Shown piece by piece: positions 39,101-47,365 of a stretch of DNA of 64,000 bases. The position numbers were made by a program, and so were the translations under genes. The first letter of the stretch is position 1. The number at the start of each line of letters is the position of its first letter. The notes beneath the pieces were generated by a model that worked only from the letters and a program-made list of their open reading frames with translations, was not told where the DNA came from and made no database searches. The stretch lies in the NCBI RefSeq assembly GCF_016650815.1, contig NZ_JAEKEZ010000038.1, forward strand, positions 650,482-714,481, written 5' to 3'. This DNA is from Pseudomonas sp. TH31. GTDB taxonomy: Bacteria; Pseudomonadota; Gammaproteobacteria; Pseudomonadales; Pseudomonadaceae.

Positions 39101-39678
39101 AGATGGCCGCGCGTTTGCGCGCCAATGGCCGCGACGTGGCTTCGCTGACGTTGATCGACAGCGAGTCACCGGGTGGCAACGGCGTGGTCGGCAAACCCTA
39201 CACTGCGACCGGGGTCTTGAAGCGCTTGATCGAGGCGATGCAACTCGCTTCCGGCAAGTCACTGGGTATCGATGCCACGGCATTCGGGACGCAGGATGAT
39301 GCCGGGCAGATGCGCTTGCTGCATGCCGGAATGGTGCGCGCCGGCATTTTGCCGCAACGTTCGGCGGTCAACTCCATGTGCGGCCCGGCACGGGCCTTTG
39401 GCACGGCGCTGCGCACGGTCTATCAACCGCAACACCAATACACCGGGCCGGTGCGGCTGGTGCTGGCCAACGACCCGACACTGGACACGGCCGGTAACAA
39501 ACGCGAGCAAGAAGAAATGATCGAGGGATGGCGCAAGCATGTGCCCAATCTCAGCATCTGGTACGGTCCGGGCAACCATTTCACCATCCTCAAAGCACCT
39601 CACGTACATAACCTGGCAGCCTGGTGGCAGGACAGCCTTCCCCTACTCGATGAGGAGACCGCCGATGACTGCCTGTAG
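8744..39678 (+). CDS. Giant nine-module non-ribosomal peptide synthetase with tandem thioesterases
   Basis: About 10,312 aa once four single-base losses are corrected (27614-27620, 28408-28411, 33578-33582, 33981-33986); the corrected length is an exact codon multiple. The start is the ATG at 8744, preceded by AGCAGG; the frame also opens at an upstream TTG (8705) with no ribosome site. Residues 1 to about 57 resemble a TubC-type N-terminal docking domain. Then follow nine C-A-T modules predicted as Val, Ala, Val, Thr, Thr, Ser, Dab, Ser, Ile/Val, and two thioesterases. Six of the nine C domains are ordinary dual C/E, the fifth is a dual-like variant, and the seventh and eighth are LCL. It should receive the chain from the upstream synthetase, add nine residues and release a lactone, probably by attack of the second Thr (allo-Thr) as in fuscopeptin, corpeptin and syringopeptin. 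If the frame breaks were real, the protein would end inside the sixth A domain and no product would form. Confidence 0.95.
12121..15330 (+). other. NRPS module, predicted Ala (dual C/E, A, T)
   Basis: C domain with YHHLAAEQGD and HHMALDHTAME. The A pocket D-L-Y-N-N-A-L-T-Y is predicted Ala and is nearly identical to the last module of the first NRPS. The dual domain implies D-Val upstream. Confidence 0.75.
15331..18545 (+). other. NRPS module, predicted Val (dual C/E, A, T)
   Basis: C domain with YHHIAAEQGD and HHMALDHVALE. The A pocket D-A-L-W-I-G-G-T-F is predicted Val. The dual domain implies D-Ala upstream. Confidence 0.82.
18546..21800 (+). other. NRPS module, predicted Thr, likely dehydrated to Dhb (dual C/E, A, T)
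   Basis: C domain with YHHLAAEQGD and HHMALDHTALE. The A pocket D-F-W-N-I-G-M-V-H matches the Thr code DFWNIGMVHK. The next module's C domain is atypical, and related lipopeptides carry dehydrobutyrine at this place, so conversion to Dhb is inferred. Confidence 0.85.
21801..25060 (+). other. NRPS module, predicted Thr (variant C domain, A, T)
   Basis: The A pocket is again D-F-W-N-I-G-M-V-H (Thr). The C domain has the extended YHHLAAEKGD motif, but its core reads HHMVDDATSLG at 22350-22382 where the other dual domains read HHM(A/V)LDHTALE. This is the only C domain of the window with that core, and it sits exactly where the donor Thr is expected to become Dhb. This Thr probably forms the lactone ester. 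Confidence 0.83.
25061..28310 (+). other. NRPS module, predicted Ser (dual C/E, A, T), frame break in A domain
   Basis: C domain with YHHLAASQGD and HHMVLDHTALE (dual; donor Thr becomes D-allo). The A pocket D-V-W-H-M-S-L-V-D matches Ser codes. One G appears lost at 27614-27620 (GCCCGGGTT instead of GCCCGGGGTT), which would otherwise end the protein after VARVICTVLN. Confidence 0.83.
28311..31500 (+). other. NRPS module, predicted 2,4-diaminobutyrate (LCL C, A, T)
   Basis: LCL C domain (FAQQRLWFLAQMEG, MHHIVSDGWS), implying an L-Ser donor. One G appears lost at 28408-28411. The A pocket D-L-E-H-N-T-T-V-S is the Dab code known from syringomycin/syringopeptin enzymes. A diaminobutyrate aminotransferase gene lies at 43148-44488. 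Confidence 0.85.
31501..34680 (+). other. NRPS module, predicted Ser (LCL C, A, T), two frame breaks in A domain
   Basis: LCL C domain (MHHIVSDGWST), implying an L-Dab donor. The A pocket D-V-W-H-M-S-L-V-D is predicted Ser. The A core is almost identical in DNA to the other Ser module and carries the same one-base lesion (33981-33986), plus its own at 33578-33582. Confidence 0.83.
34681..37895 (+). other. NRPS module, predicted Ile/Val-like aliphatic residue (dual C/E, A, T)
   Basis: C domain with YHHLASQQGD and YHHIALDHTALE (dual, donor D-Ser). The A pocket D-A-M-F-M-G-C-T-F belongs to the branched aliphatic type; Ile is likely because corpeptin-type peptides end in Dab-Ser-Ile, but Val or Leu is possible. 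The carrier domain reads FFEMGGHSLL. Confidence 0.7.
37896..39678 (+). other. Tandem thioesterase domains TE1-TE2
   Basis: TE1 has the nucleophile motif GWSFGG (38170-38187) and TE2 has GHSFGG (39070-39087). Tandem TEs are typical of Pseudomonas lipopeptide synthetases. In such pairs one usually macrolactonises and the other supports turnover; which does which cannot be read here. Confidence 0.9.
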
Positions 39679-39846
39679 GCGTCCTCCCATTGTTGCGAAC
39701 AGTCGTCACTCAGCCATGCCCGCGCGCCCCTGAAAGGGGGCTTCGCCAACCTTGAGCGCCGACGCATCCAAGCAACACGACGCTCTTATCAATGGATCCC
39801 GGCGGTATACCGGCCGGGCCTGACATCAACGCATTCGTGGTCATTT

Positions 39847-40998
39847 ATGGAAAAGTCGAAGTTTCGCAAAATTGCTATCGTGAGCACACTGGTCGTGGTG
39901 GCTGGTCTGATTTTCTACAGCACGCAATCGCCGGGTAAACCGCCGGAATACCTGACTGCCACGGTCGAGCGCGGCGACATCGAGAACGCCGTATTGGCGG
40001 CCGGGATTCTGCAAGGGGTCAAACAAGTCGATGTCGGCGCGCAGGTGTCGGGCCAGTTGAAGTCGCTCAAGGTCAAATTGGGCGACAAGGTCACCAAGGG
40101 CCAATGGCTGGCGGAAATCGATCCGATGCTGGCGCAGAATTCCCTGCGTCAGGCCCAGGTCAACGAAGAAAATCTGGTGGCGAAGAAGCAGGCCACGGCA
40201 GCGCAACTCAAGGATGCGAAAGCCACCTACGATCGCTACAAGAAGTTGCAACCGGACGACGCCATTTCCAAGCAGGAGTACGAGACCGCCGAATCGAACT
40301 ACAAGGTCCAGGCAGCCAATCTGCTGTCACTTGAAGCGCAGATCAAGGACGCCCGTATCCAGGTGGAAAATGCGCGAATCAACCTGGCCTACACCCATAT
40401 CGTCGCGCCCATCGACGGTTACGTCGTGGGTGTGGTGACCCAGGAAGGCCAGACCGTCATCGCTCAACAACTGGCGCCCGTGCTGCTGAAACTGGCAGAC
40501 CTGGACACCATGACCGTCAAGGCCCAAGTGTCCGAAGCGGACGTGATTCACATCACGCCGGGCCAGGAAGTGTATTTCACCATCCTCGGCGAGGCGGACA
40601 AACGTTACTACGCCAAGCTGCGTGGCACTGAGCCCGCGCCGCAAAACTTCCTGGAAACCCAGGCCTCCGGCGTAACCAAGCAGAACACCGCCGTGTTTTA
40701 CAACGGCCTGTTCGACGTGCCGAACCCGGACCATCGCCTGCGTATTTCGATGACCGCGCAGGTGCGCATTGTCCTCGACAAGGCCAAGGACGTATTGACG
40801 GTGCCGGTTGCGGCACTGGGCTCGAAAAACAGCGATGGCAGCTACCCGGTGCGAGTACTGGATGCCCAGGGCCAGGCGCAGATGCGCAACGTGCAGACCG
40901 GGATCAACAACAACGTTCGGGCGCAGATCAAGGACGGTTTGGCCGAGGGTGACAAGGTGGTCATCGGTGAGCCATCGCCCGCAGTGGCAGGGGCCTGA
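39847..40998 (+). CDS. macA: MacA-type periplasmic adaptor of an ABC efflux system
   Basis: 383 aa membrane fusion protein. A single N-terminal membrane segment (residues about 9-27) anchors it in the inner membrane. It is followed by a lipoyl/hairpin arrangement: DVGAQVSGQLKSL, a long charged coiled coil (about residues 95-190), IVAPIDGYV closing the lipoyl half, then beta-barrel and C-terminal domains. The ATPase/permease partner starts 2 bp after its stop, so they are co-transcribed. The gene follows the NRPS after 168 bp. In P. syringae the comparable PseE/PseF pair exports syringomycin/syringopeptin; the same role for this lipopeptide is inferred from position. Confidence 0.9.
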   Translation: MEKSKFRKIAIVSTLVVVAGLIFYSTQSPGKPPEYLTATVERGDIENAVLAAGILQGVKQVDVGAQVSGQLKSLKVKLGDKVTKGQWLAEIDPMLAQNSLRQAQVNEENLVAKKQATAAQLKDAKATYDRYKKLQPDDAISKQEYETAESNYKVQAANLLSLEAQIKDARIQVENARINLAYTHIVAPIDGYVVGVVTQEGQTVIAQQLAPVLLKLADLDTMTVKAQVSEADVIHITPGQEVYFTILGEADKRYYAKLRGTEPAPQNFLETQASGVTKQNTAVFYNGLFDVPNPDHRLRISMTAQVRIVLDKAKDVLTVPVAALGSKNSDGSYPVRVLDAQGQAQMRNVQTGINNNVRAQIKDGLAEGDKVVIGEPSPAVAGA

Positions 40999-41000
40999 CG

Positions 41001-42960
41001 ATGACGCGACCATTACTGGAACTCAAGGGCGTTACCCGCAGCTTTCTCGCCGGCGAGAAAGATTTCATCGCGCTTAAGGACATCAATCTAACCATCAACG
41101 CCGGTGAGATCGTTGCAATCATCGGCGCCTCCGGCTCGGGCAAATCGACGTTGATGAACGTGCTGGGCTGTCTCGATCACGCCAGTTCCGGCAGCTACAA
41201 AGTGGATGGGCGCGAGACGAGTGCCATGGACGACCATGAACTGGCTGCACTGCGTCGCGACCATTTCGGCTTTATTTTCCAGCGTTACCACCTGCTGCCA
41301 CACCTGAGCGCGCTGCATAACGTCGAGATGCCGGCCATCTACGCCGGCGTCGGCGAGTCGCAGCGGCACAGTCGCGCGTCGGATCTGTTGGGTCGGCTGG
41401 GGTTGGATGGGCATCTGCAGAATCGGCCGAGCCAGTTGTCCGGTGGTCAGCAGCAGCGGGTGAGTATCGCCCGAGCCCTGATGAACGGCGGTGAAGTTAT
41501 CCTTGCCGACGAACCGACCGGTGCGCTGGATACCACGAGTGGCAAGGAGGTGATGAAGATTCTGCTGGAGCTCAATGCAGCGGGGCATACGGTGATCATC
41601 GTCACCCACGATGAAAAAGTCGCGGCCAACGCCAAACGCATCATTGAGATCCAGGACGGCGAGATCCTCAGCGACCGCGTCAACCTGGAACGTCCGGTGG
41701 ACGATCCCTCGGCCCAGGGCGAACGTCCGGCCAAGGTCAAGCAGGCGAGCCGTCTGGTCGCGGGGCTGGGGCTGTTCAGCGAAGCCTTCAACATGGCCTG
41801 GGTGGCGCTGATATCGCACCGGATGCGCACCTTGCTCACCATGCTCGGGATCATTATCGGCATCACCTCAGTGGTGTCGATCGTGGCCATCGGCGAAGGG
41901 GCCAAGCGCTACGTGCTCAAGGACATCCAGGCAATCGGTAGCAATACCATCGAGATCTTCCGGGCACCGACTGGGGCGACAGTCGCTCGACCGCCATCGA
42001 AACCCTGGTGTTACCCGACGTCACGGCCCTCAGCGAGCAGTACTACATCGACAGCGCCACGCCCAATGTCGGCCGCAACCTGTTGCTGCGCTTCGAGAAC
42101 ATCGATGTGAACGCGACGGTCAACGGCGTCAGCGAGAGTTACTTCCAGGTGCGCGGGATCAAAATGGGCGAGGGCGTATCGTTCGGCAAGGACGATGCCC
42201 GGCGCCAGTCGCAGGTGGTGGTGATCGACCACAACACCCGACTGCGGCTGTTCGGTCCGACCGCCAATCCGTTGGGCCAGGTGATTCTGGTCGACAATCT
42301 GCCGTGCACCGTCATCGGCGTGACCGAGGACAAAAAAGCGTCTTCAACACCAGCAAGGCGCTGAACGTGTGGATGCCATACGAAACGGCGGCCGGCCGGC
42401 TGCTGGGCCAACACTACCTCGACAGCATCACCGTGCGAATGAAGGACGGCCAACCGAGCAAAGTGGTCGAGGACAATGTGGTCAAGTTCATGGAGCAGCG
42501 GCACGGCACCAAGGATTTCTACACCTACAACCTCGACAGCATCATGCAAACGGTGCAGAAAACCAGTCAGTCGCTGGCGTTGCTGCTCTCGCTGATCGCG
42601 GTGATATCGCTGGTGGTCGGGGGGATTGGCGTGATGAACATCATGCTGGTCTCGGTGACCGAGCGCACCCGTGAAATCGGGATTCGCATGGCCGTCGGCG
42701 CACGTCAGTCTGACATCCGCCAGCAGTTTTTGGTCGAGGCGGTGATGGTGTGTCTGGTGGGCGGAACGATCGGTATCGCGCTGTCGTTCGGGATTGGCTA
42801 CATCTTTTCGTTGCTGGTCAAGGAATGGCAGATGGTGTTCTCGATGGGCTCGATCATCATGGCGTTTGTCTGCTCGACGCTGATCGGTATCGTCTTCGGC
42901 TTCGTGCCGGCACGTAACGCGGCGCGACTTGATCCGATCGAAGCACTGGCGCGGGATTGA
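41001..42960 (+). CDS. macB: MacB-type ABC transporter, fused ATPase and permease
   Basis: 653 aa after correcting two single-base losses: at 41958-41964 (TTCCGGG, expected TTCCCGGG) and in the A-run at 42332-42337 (six A, seven expected). Residues 42-50 form Walker A (GASGSGKST). The signature LSGGQQQR, Walker B ILADEPTGALD and the H-loop VTHDEK follow. The C-terminal half has the four membrane segments of MacB: one around NMAWVALISHRMRTLLTMLG, three near the end with the typical IGVMNIMLVSVTERTREIGIR motif. It would power extrusion of the lipopeptide with the adaptor and a TolC-like protein. Uncorrected, it would be three fragments. Confidence 0.9.
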
Positions 42961-42963
42961 CAC

Positions 42964-42987
42964 AAAAAACGCCGCTGAAAGGCGGCG
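42964..42987 (-). terminator. Intrinsic terminator, mainly for the minus-strand aminotransferase gene
   Basis: CGCCGC and GCGGCG pair perfectly around a TGAAAG loop. Read on the minus strand the stem is followed by six T. It lies 3 bp past the macB stop, between the convergent macB and aminotransferase genes, so it may serve both. Confidence 0.75.
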
Positions 42988-43021
42988 GGGGTACCCACCT
43001 ATTTATCTGAACGCCACAAAC

Positions 43022-43115
43022 CCTGTGGGAGCGGGCTTGCTCGCGAAAGCGGTGTGTCAGGCACTATCAATGTTGACTGTGCTGCCGTCTTCGCGAGCAA
43101 GCCCGCTCCCACAGG
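43022..43115. repeat. REP doublet (REPIN) of Pseudomonas
   Basis: Two 26-bp arms in inverted order, 43022-43047 (begins CCTGTGGGAGCGGGCTTGC) and 43090-43115 (its exact reverse complement), separated by 42 bp. This is the common Pseudomonas REP unit (GTGGGAGCGGGCTTGC). It sits between two convergent genes, the usual place for such extragenic elements. Confidence 0.9.
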
Positions 43116-43147
43116 TTAAGGGGTCGGCTTGACTGACGGGTGTCAGG

Positions 43148-44488
43148 TCAGGCTTTTCCGCCGGCATAAAGCTGGCGTGCTTCACCGGATTTCTTCACCG
43201 CTTGTTCAAAGCGATCCAGCACCATGCCCACTTCAGCCTCGGTAATGGTCAACGGCGGCAGGAACCTGAGCACCGCGCCATGACGGCCGCCGGTTTCCAT
43301 GATCAGTCCGTTGTCGAAGCAGTTGAGCTTGATCGCCCGAGCCCTCGCGCCGTCGCCCTGACCAGCACGGCCGTGGGTGCCGGGCTTGGTGATTTCCACC
43401 CCGAGCATCAACCCGCGACCGCGAATATCCCCCATGAATGAATAGCGTTGCGCGATCTGCTGAAGACCGCTCTCAAGTCGCGTGCCCATTTGTGCAGCAT
43501 GCTCGACGAGGTGATGTTCCTTGATCTGCCGCATGGTCGCAGTACCGGCGACCATCGCCACCTGGTTGCCGCGAAACGTCCCCGCGTGCATGCCCGGACC
43601 CCAGGTATCCAGATGCTCGGAAAACACGATCACCGACAGCGGATAGCCGCCGCCGATGGCTTTGGACAGCACCAGAATGTCAGGCACGATGCCGGCATGC
43701 TCGATGGCGAAGGTGCTGCCGGTGCGACCCAAGCCGGTCTGGACTTCGTCGACGATCAGCAAAATATCCTGTTCCAGGGTGATTTCGCGCAAGGCTCTGA
43801 GCCACTGGGCTGAGGCCGGAATACAGCCGCCTTCGCCTTGCACCACTTCGACGATGACCGCGGCGGGTTTGGTGACCCCGCCTTCAGGGTCGGAAAGGAC
43901 GGTGCGGATGTAGTCGATGGACAACTGATCGGTGTTTTCGCCGTCAGTGCCGAACGGGCAGCGAAAGCGATAGGGGAATGGCAGAAAGTGTGTGCCTTGG
44001 GCGATCAACCCGTTGCCGGCTTTGGGCGACAGATTGCCCATGGCCGACAAGGCACCAGCCGTCATACCGTGATAGCCACCGTGGAATGCCATCAGGGTCG
44101 AACGTTTAGTGTAGTGGCGCGCCAGTTTGATGGCCGCCTCGACTGCATCCGAACCGCTGGGGCCGCAGAACAGAATCTTGCTGGTGTTGCGCATGGCAGC
44201 GGGCAACAGCGAGAACAGCGCTTGCACGAACGCGTGCTTGGCCGGTGTGGCCAGGTCCAGCGCTTGCTGCAGATGATCGCCGCCGAGAAAATCCATCACC
44301 GCATCCCGCACGTCAGGCGGATTGTGCCCCAGGGCCAGGGTGCCGGCGTTCGACAGGCAATCGAGAAACTCCTGGCCGCTGGCATCTTTGATGCGCATGC
44401 CCTTGCCGCTAACGAACAGTCGCTGAAATGTCTGCGCGTAGGTTCGCGCGTTTGACTCGACTTTATTGAGATAGCTTAGTTCTTCCAT
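43148..44488 (-). CDS. dat: Diaminobutyrate-2-oxoglutarate aminotransferase
   Basis: 446 aa class-III PLP aminotransferase. It converts aspartate semialdehyde plus glutamate to L-2,4-diaminobutyrate, the Dab substrate of the NRPS module at 28311-31500. Visible family motifs are FCGPSGSDAVEAAIK, the AFHGGYHGMTAGALS cofactor region, VDEVQTGLGRTG, and the PLP lysine in LSKAIGGGYPLS. The start ATG follows AGGTG at 8 bp. It is convergent with macB and divergent from the RND operon. Pyoverdine PvdH has the same activity, but no pyoverdine genes are near, and the presence of a Dab module argues for a role in the lipopeptide. Confidence 0.9.
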   Translation of the reverse strand: MEELSYLNKVESNARTYAQTFQRLFVSGKGMRIKDASGQEFLDCLSNAGTLALGHNPPDVRDAVMDFLGGDHLQQALDLATPAKHAFVQALFSLLPAAMRNTSKILFCGPSGSDAVEAAIKLARHYTKRSTLMAFHGGYHGMTAGALSAMGNLSPKAGNGLIAQGTHFLPFPYRFRCPFGTDGENTDQLSIDYIRTVLSDPEGGVTKPAAVIVEVVQGEGGCIPASAQWLRALREITLEQDILLIVDEVQTGLGRTGSTFAIEHAGIVPDILVLSKAIGGGYPLSVIVFSEHLDTWGPGMHAGTFRGNQVAMVAGTATMRQIKEHHLVEHAAQMGTRLESGLQQIAQRYSFMGDIRGRGLMLGVEITKPGTHGRAGQGDGARARAIKLNCFDNGLIMETGGRHGAVLRFLPPLTITEAEVGMVLDRFEQAVKKSGEARQLYAGGKA

Positions 44489-44838
44489 ATTCGATCACCT
44501 AGTGGCCATAGGAAAGAGAGCCGAGCGATGTGCCTCATGCTCGGTAGAACGCGGTGCCTTATGTGACAGGCAAGTTGATTTTTCGGTTACTTCAACAGGC
44601 GTTTGTGCCGGCGGGTTTTAATCTGGAGAGAACCTTGAAGTGCGGCGTTGATAACGACTTGAGTGGTGTATTCAGCGCTCTTGGAGCGGTCGCTCGATTC
44701 TGCTGGAGGCCTCGATTTATCGCCAGTTTTTCGCGCCGGACATGTCCCTGATTCCCATGCCAGACACAGCGGGAGGCGCAGGTTTAAATGCATGACATAC
44801 AAGTCTCATCAAACCGATGAGGTCATACGGTTGTAGCG
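44489..44838. promoter_or_regulatory. 350-bp divergent promoter region between dat and the RND operon
   Basis: It contains the second copy of the shared 24-bp element (44743-44766), a 6-bp inverted repeat CCGAGC/GCTCGG at 44521-44544, and a small hairpin CTCATC/GATGAG at 44805-44821 just upstream of the exporter start. No gene is seen. A regulator bound here could control both directions. Confidence 0.5.
44743..44766 (+). promoter_or_regulatory. Shared 24-bp element, copy 2 (syr-syp-box-like candidate)
   Basis: Reads TGTCCCTG, A, TTCCCATG, C, CAGACA; it differs from the copy at 8501-8524 in two positions only. It lies 72 bp before the start of the RND outer-membrane gene. Sequence around the two copies is not alike, which argues for a selected binding site and not a duplicated stretch. 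Confidence 0.5.
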
Positions 44839-46266
44839 ATGATTGTCCACTTCTGGCACCGATACCCGCTGGTGATCCTGTGTGCGATAGCCCTGAGCGG
44901 TTGCGTACTGGGGCCTGACTATCAGGTCCCCGCGGTTCCGGTCGCCGCCAAATGGCAAGCACCGTTACCCCATGGTGCCTCGGTGGCAGCCTTGACCGAT
45001 TGGTGGCAGCAATTTGATGACCCGGCACTCGCCGAGTTGTTGCGCCTGGCTGAAGCCGACAGCCCGTCAATGGATCAGGCGGCGGCCAACATCGCCTTGG
45101 CCCGTGCGACCCTGGACACACGTTCCGCCGAGGCGCTGCCGAGTCTTGAGTCGACGTTATCGAAGGGCCGTGGCGGCCAACAGAAAGGTTCCGTCAACCA
45201 GGCCGGTTCGGGTTCGTCTGCGCAGTTCGACGCGGCGTGGGAGATCGACCTGTTCGGCAAGCTGCACCGCAACAACGAAGCAGCCAGCACCCGTGTCGAA
45301 GCGCGAGTCGATGATTGGCACGACGCACGGGTGACGCTGGCGGCGCAAGTGGGCGACGACTACGTGCAATACCGTGGCTGTCAAAAGCTGGTACTGGCCT
45401 ACAAGGACCAGGCGCAATCGCAACAAGACACGGCGCGCATCACTCGCCAGTCATTCCAGGCCGGCTTCACCTCGTCCGCCGATGCGGCGTTGGCCGATGC
45501 CAGTGCCGCGAGCAACGCTGCGACGTTGATCAGTCAGCAGAGCGAGTGTCAGGTCCTGCTCAAAAGCCTTGTCGCGCTGACGGGCAGCGATGAAGACCGG
45601 TTGATCGAAGTCCTCAGCCACACCCCGGCGCAATTGCCGCAACCGGCTCAGCTAAACGTGCAAGAAATTCCCGCCGACCTGCTGCGCCAGCGCCCGGACC
45701 TGGCGTCCAGCGAGCGCGAGTTGGCGGCGGCCAACGCTGAAATCGGTGCGGCCCAGGCTGATCGGCTGCCGAGCTTGAGTCTGTCCGGAACGTTTTCCGT
45801 GGGCGCGACATTGGGCGAGCGCAACCGCAACTGGTCGCTGGGGCCGGTGTTATCGATTCCACTGTTCGACGGCGGCAAGCGCCGCGCCGCAGTCGACGGC
45901 GCCGAGGCCAACTATGACGCCGCCCTGGCGGTGTATCGCAAGACATTGCGCACCAGCGTCATGGAGGTTGAACAATCGCTGGTGCGCCTCGATGCGGCGC
46001 GCCGCCGCGAGGCCGACGTCGAACGTTCCACCGCAGGGTTTCGCGAGTCTTTCGAAGCCATCGATCGCAGCTGGCAGGCCGGCAACACCAGCCTGCTGGA
46101 CCGCGAAACCGCACGGCGCCAGGCGCTTACGGCCGAGATTGATTTGATCACCTTGCAGCAGGACCAAGTGCGTTACTGGATCGCCCTGTACAAGGCATTG
46201 GGCGGCGGATGGCAAGCCAATCAACCGCTGGCACGAAACCAGGCATTGAACGGAGAGGGCGTGTGA
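44839..46266 (+). CDS. RND efflux outer-membrane lipoprotein (NodT/OprM family)
   Basis: 475 aa. The N-terminal signal peptide ends in a lipobox L-S-G-C with Cys22 as lipid-modified residue, followed by the family start GPDYQVPAVPV. Two repeated OEP halves contain the usual PSLESTLS and LRQRPDLASSERELAAANAEIGAA segments. It is the exit channel of the tripartite pump whose adaptor and pump genes follow with 4-bp overlaps. By family and position it corresponds to PseA of P. syringae. No frame damage is seen. Confidence 0.92.
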   Translation: MIVHFWHRYPLVILCAIALSGCVLGPDYQVPAVPVAAKWQAPLPHGASVAALTDWWQQFDDPALAELLRLAEADSPSMDQAAANIALARATLDTRSAEALPSLESTLSKGRGGQQKGSVNQAGSGSSAQFDAAWEIDLFGKLHRNNEAASTRVEARVDDWHDARVTLAAQVGDDYVQYRGCQKLVLAYKDQAQSQQDTARITRQSFQAGFTSSADAALADASAASNAATLISQQSECQVLLKSLVALTGSDEDRLIEVLSHTPAQLPQPAQLNVQEIPADLLRQRPDLASSERELAAANAEIGAAQADRLPSLSLSGTFSVGATLGERNRNWSLGPVLSIPLFDGGKRRAAVDGAEANYDAALAVYRKTLRTSVMEVEQSLVRLDAARRREADVERSTAGFRESFEAIDRSWQAGNTSLLDRETARRQALTAEIDLITLQQDQVRYWIALYKALGGGWQANQPLARNQALNGEGV

Positions 46267-47365
46267 GTTCGACGTGGCGTAATTGTTTGTTGGCAGTCGC
46301 CGTCCTCGCCGGAGTGGTCGGGTTTCTCTACCTTCGCCGTGAGGCTGAACCGGTCGTAACGGCGCCCAACGTCAGTAGCTTGAGCGTGGAAGTGGTCCAG
46401 GCGCGGCGCCAGCTCTGGCCGCAATTGCTCTCCGCCAGCGGCGCGCTGGCGCCCTGGCAGAAGCGGTGATCAATGCCGAGACCAGCAGCCTGCGCATTGC
46501 CAGCCTCGAAGCCGATGTCGGCAGCCGGGTCAAGAAAGGCCAATTGCTGGCCACGCTGGCCTCGGAAACTGTACTGGCCGAAGAACGCAAACAGCAGGCT
46601 GTGGTCGCCCAGGCCGTGGCCAGCCTTGAACAGGCCAACTCCAATGATCGTCGCGCCCGGATCGTCGGCCAGGGTGGGGCCTTGTCAGAACAGCAGCGCG
46701 AGGAATATCGAATCAAAGTAGCGACTGCCAAGGCCGACCTGGCGGGTGCCAGGGCCGAGTTGCAAACCACCCGGATCCGGCTCAAGCAGACACGCATCGT
46801 GGCGGTCGACGATGGGATCATCTCCACGCGTACCGCATTGCTCGGCAAGGTGCTGGCCGCCGGTGACGAGCTCTTTCGCATGGTGCGTGATGGCCGTATC
46901 GAATGGCAGGCCGAGCTGGACGCACGCCAGTTGGCCCAGGTGCAGCCTGGCCAGGTCGCCCGCCTGACGTTGCCGAGCGGCCAGCGCCTGGAAGGGCAAG
47001 TGCGCCTGGTGTCCCCGACGCTAAGCACCAAAACCAGTCGGGCGCTGGTCTATGTGGCCCTGCCCACTGACAGTGGTGCCCAGGCCGGCATGTACGCCAG
47101 TGGCCAGATCGAACTGCCGCCGCGCGAGGCACTCACCGTACCGGATACCGCGGTCATCCTGCGCGACGGTCGCCCCTATGTGTTCACGCTGGGGGAAGAC
47201 ATGCGCGTGGTCCAGCGACCCGTAGAGGTCGGCCGGCGCCTTGAGCAATCGGTGGAGATCCTCAGCGGTTTGAATGAGCCCGCGCGCATCGTGCGGGCCG
47301 GCGGCGCCTTTCTAAATGACGGCACGAGCGTGACCCTGGTTCAGGCACAGGTTGCCCAGCCATGA
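46263..47365 (+). CDS. RND efflux periplasmic adaptor (membrane fusion protein)
   Basis: 367 aa after one-base correction at 46458-46463 (CAGAAG, expected CAGGAAG). The start is the GTG at 46263: it overlaps the preceding stop as GTGA, and GGAGAGG lies just upstream. A membrane anchor sits at residues about 8-25. It is followed by the lipoyl domain (INAETSSLRIASLEADVGSRVKKGQLLATL), a coiled-coil hairpin and a beta-barrel with QPGQVARLTLPSGQ. Corresponds to PseB. Without correction the chain stops right before the lipoyl domain. Confidence 0.9.

Noticed and set aside
39679..39846. GC-rich partial inverted repeat (CCCGGC...GGCCGGG near 39798-39820) as terminator of the NRPS
   Set aside because: Arms are imperfect and no T-run follows; read-through into macA seems as likely.
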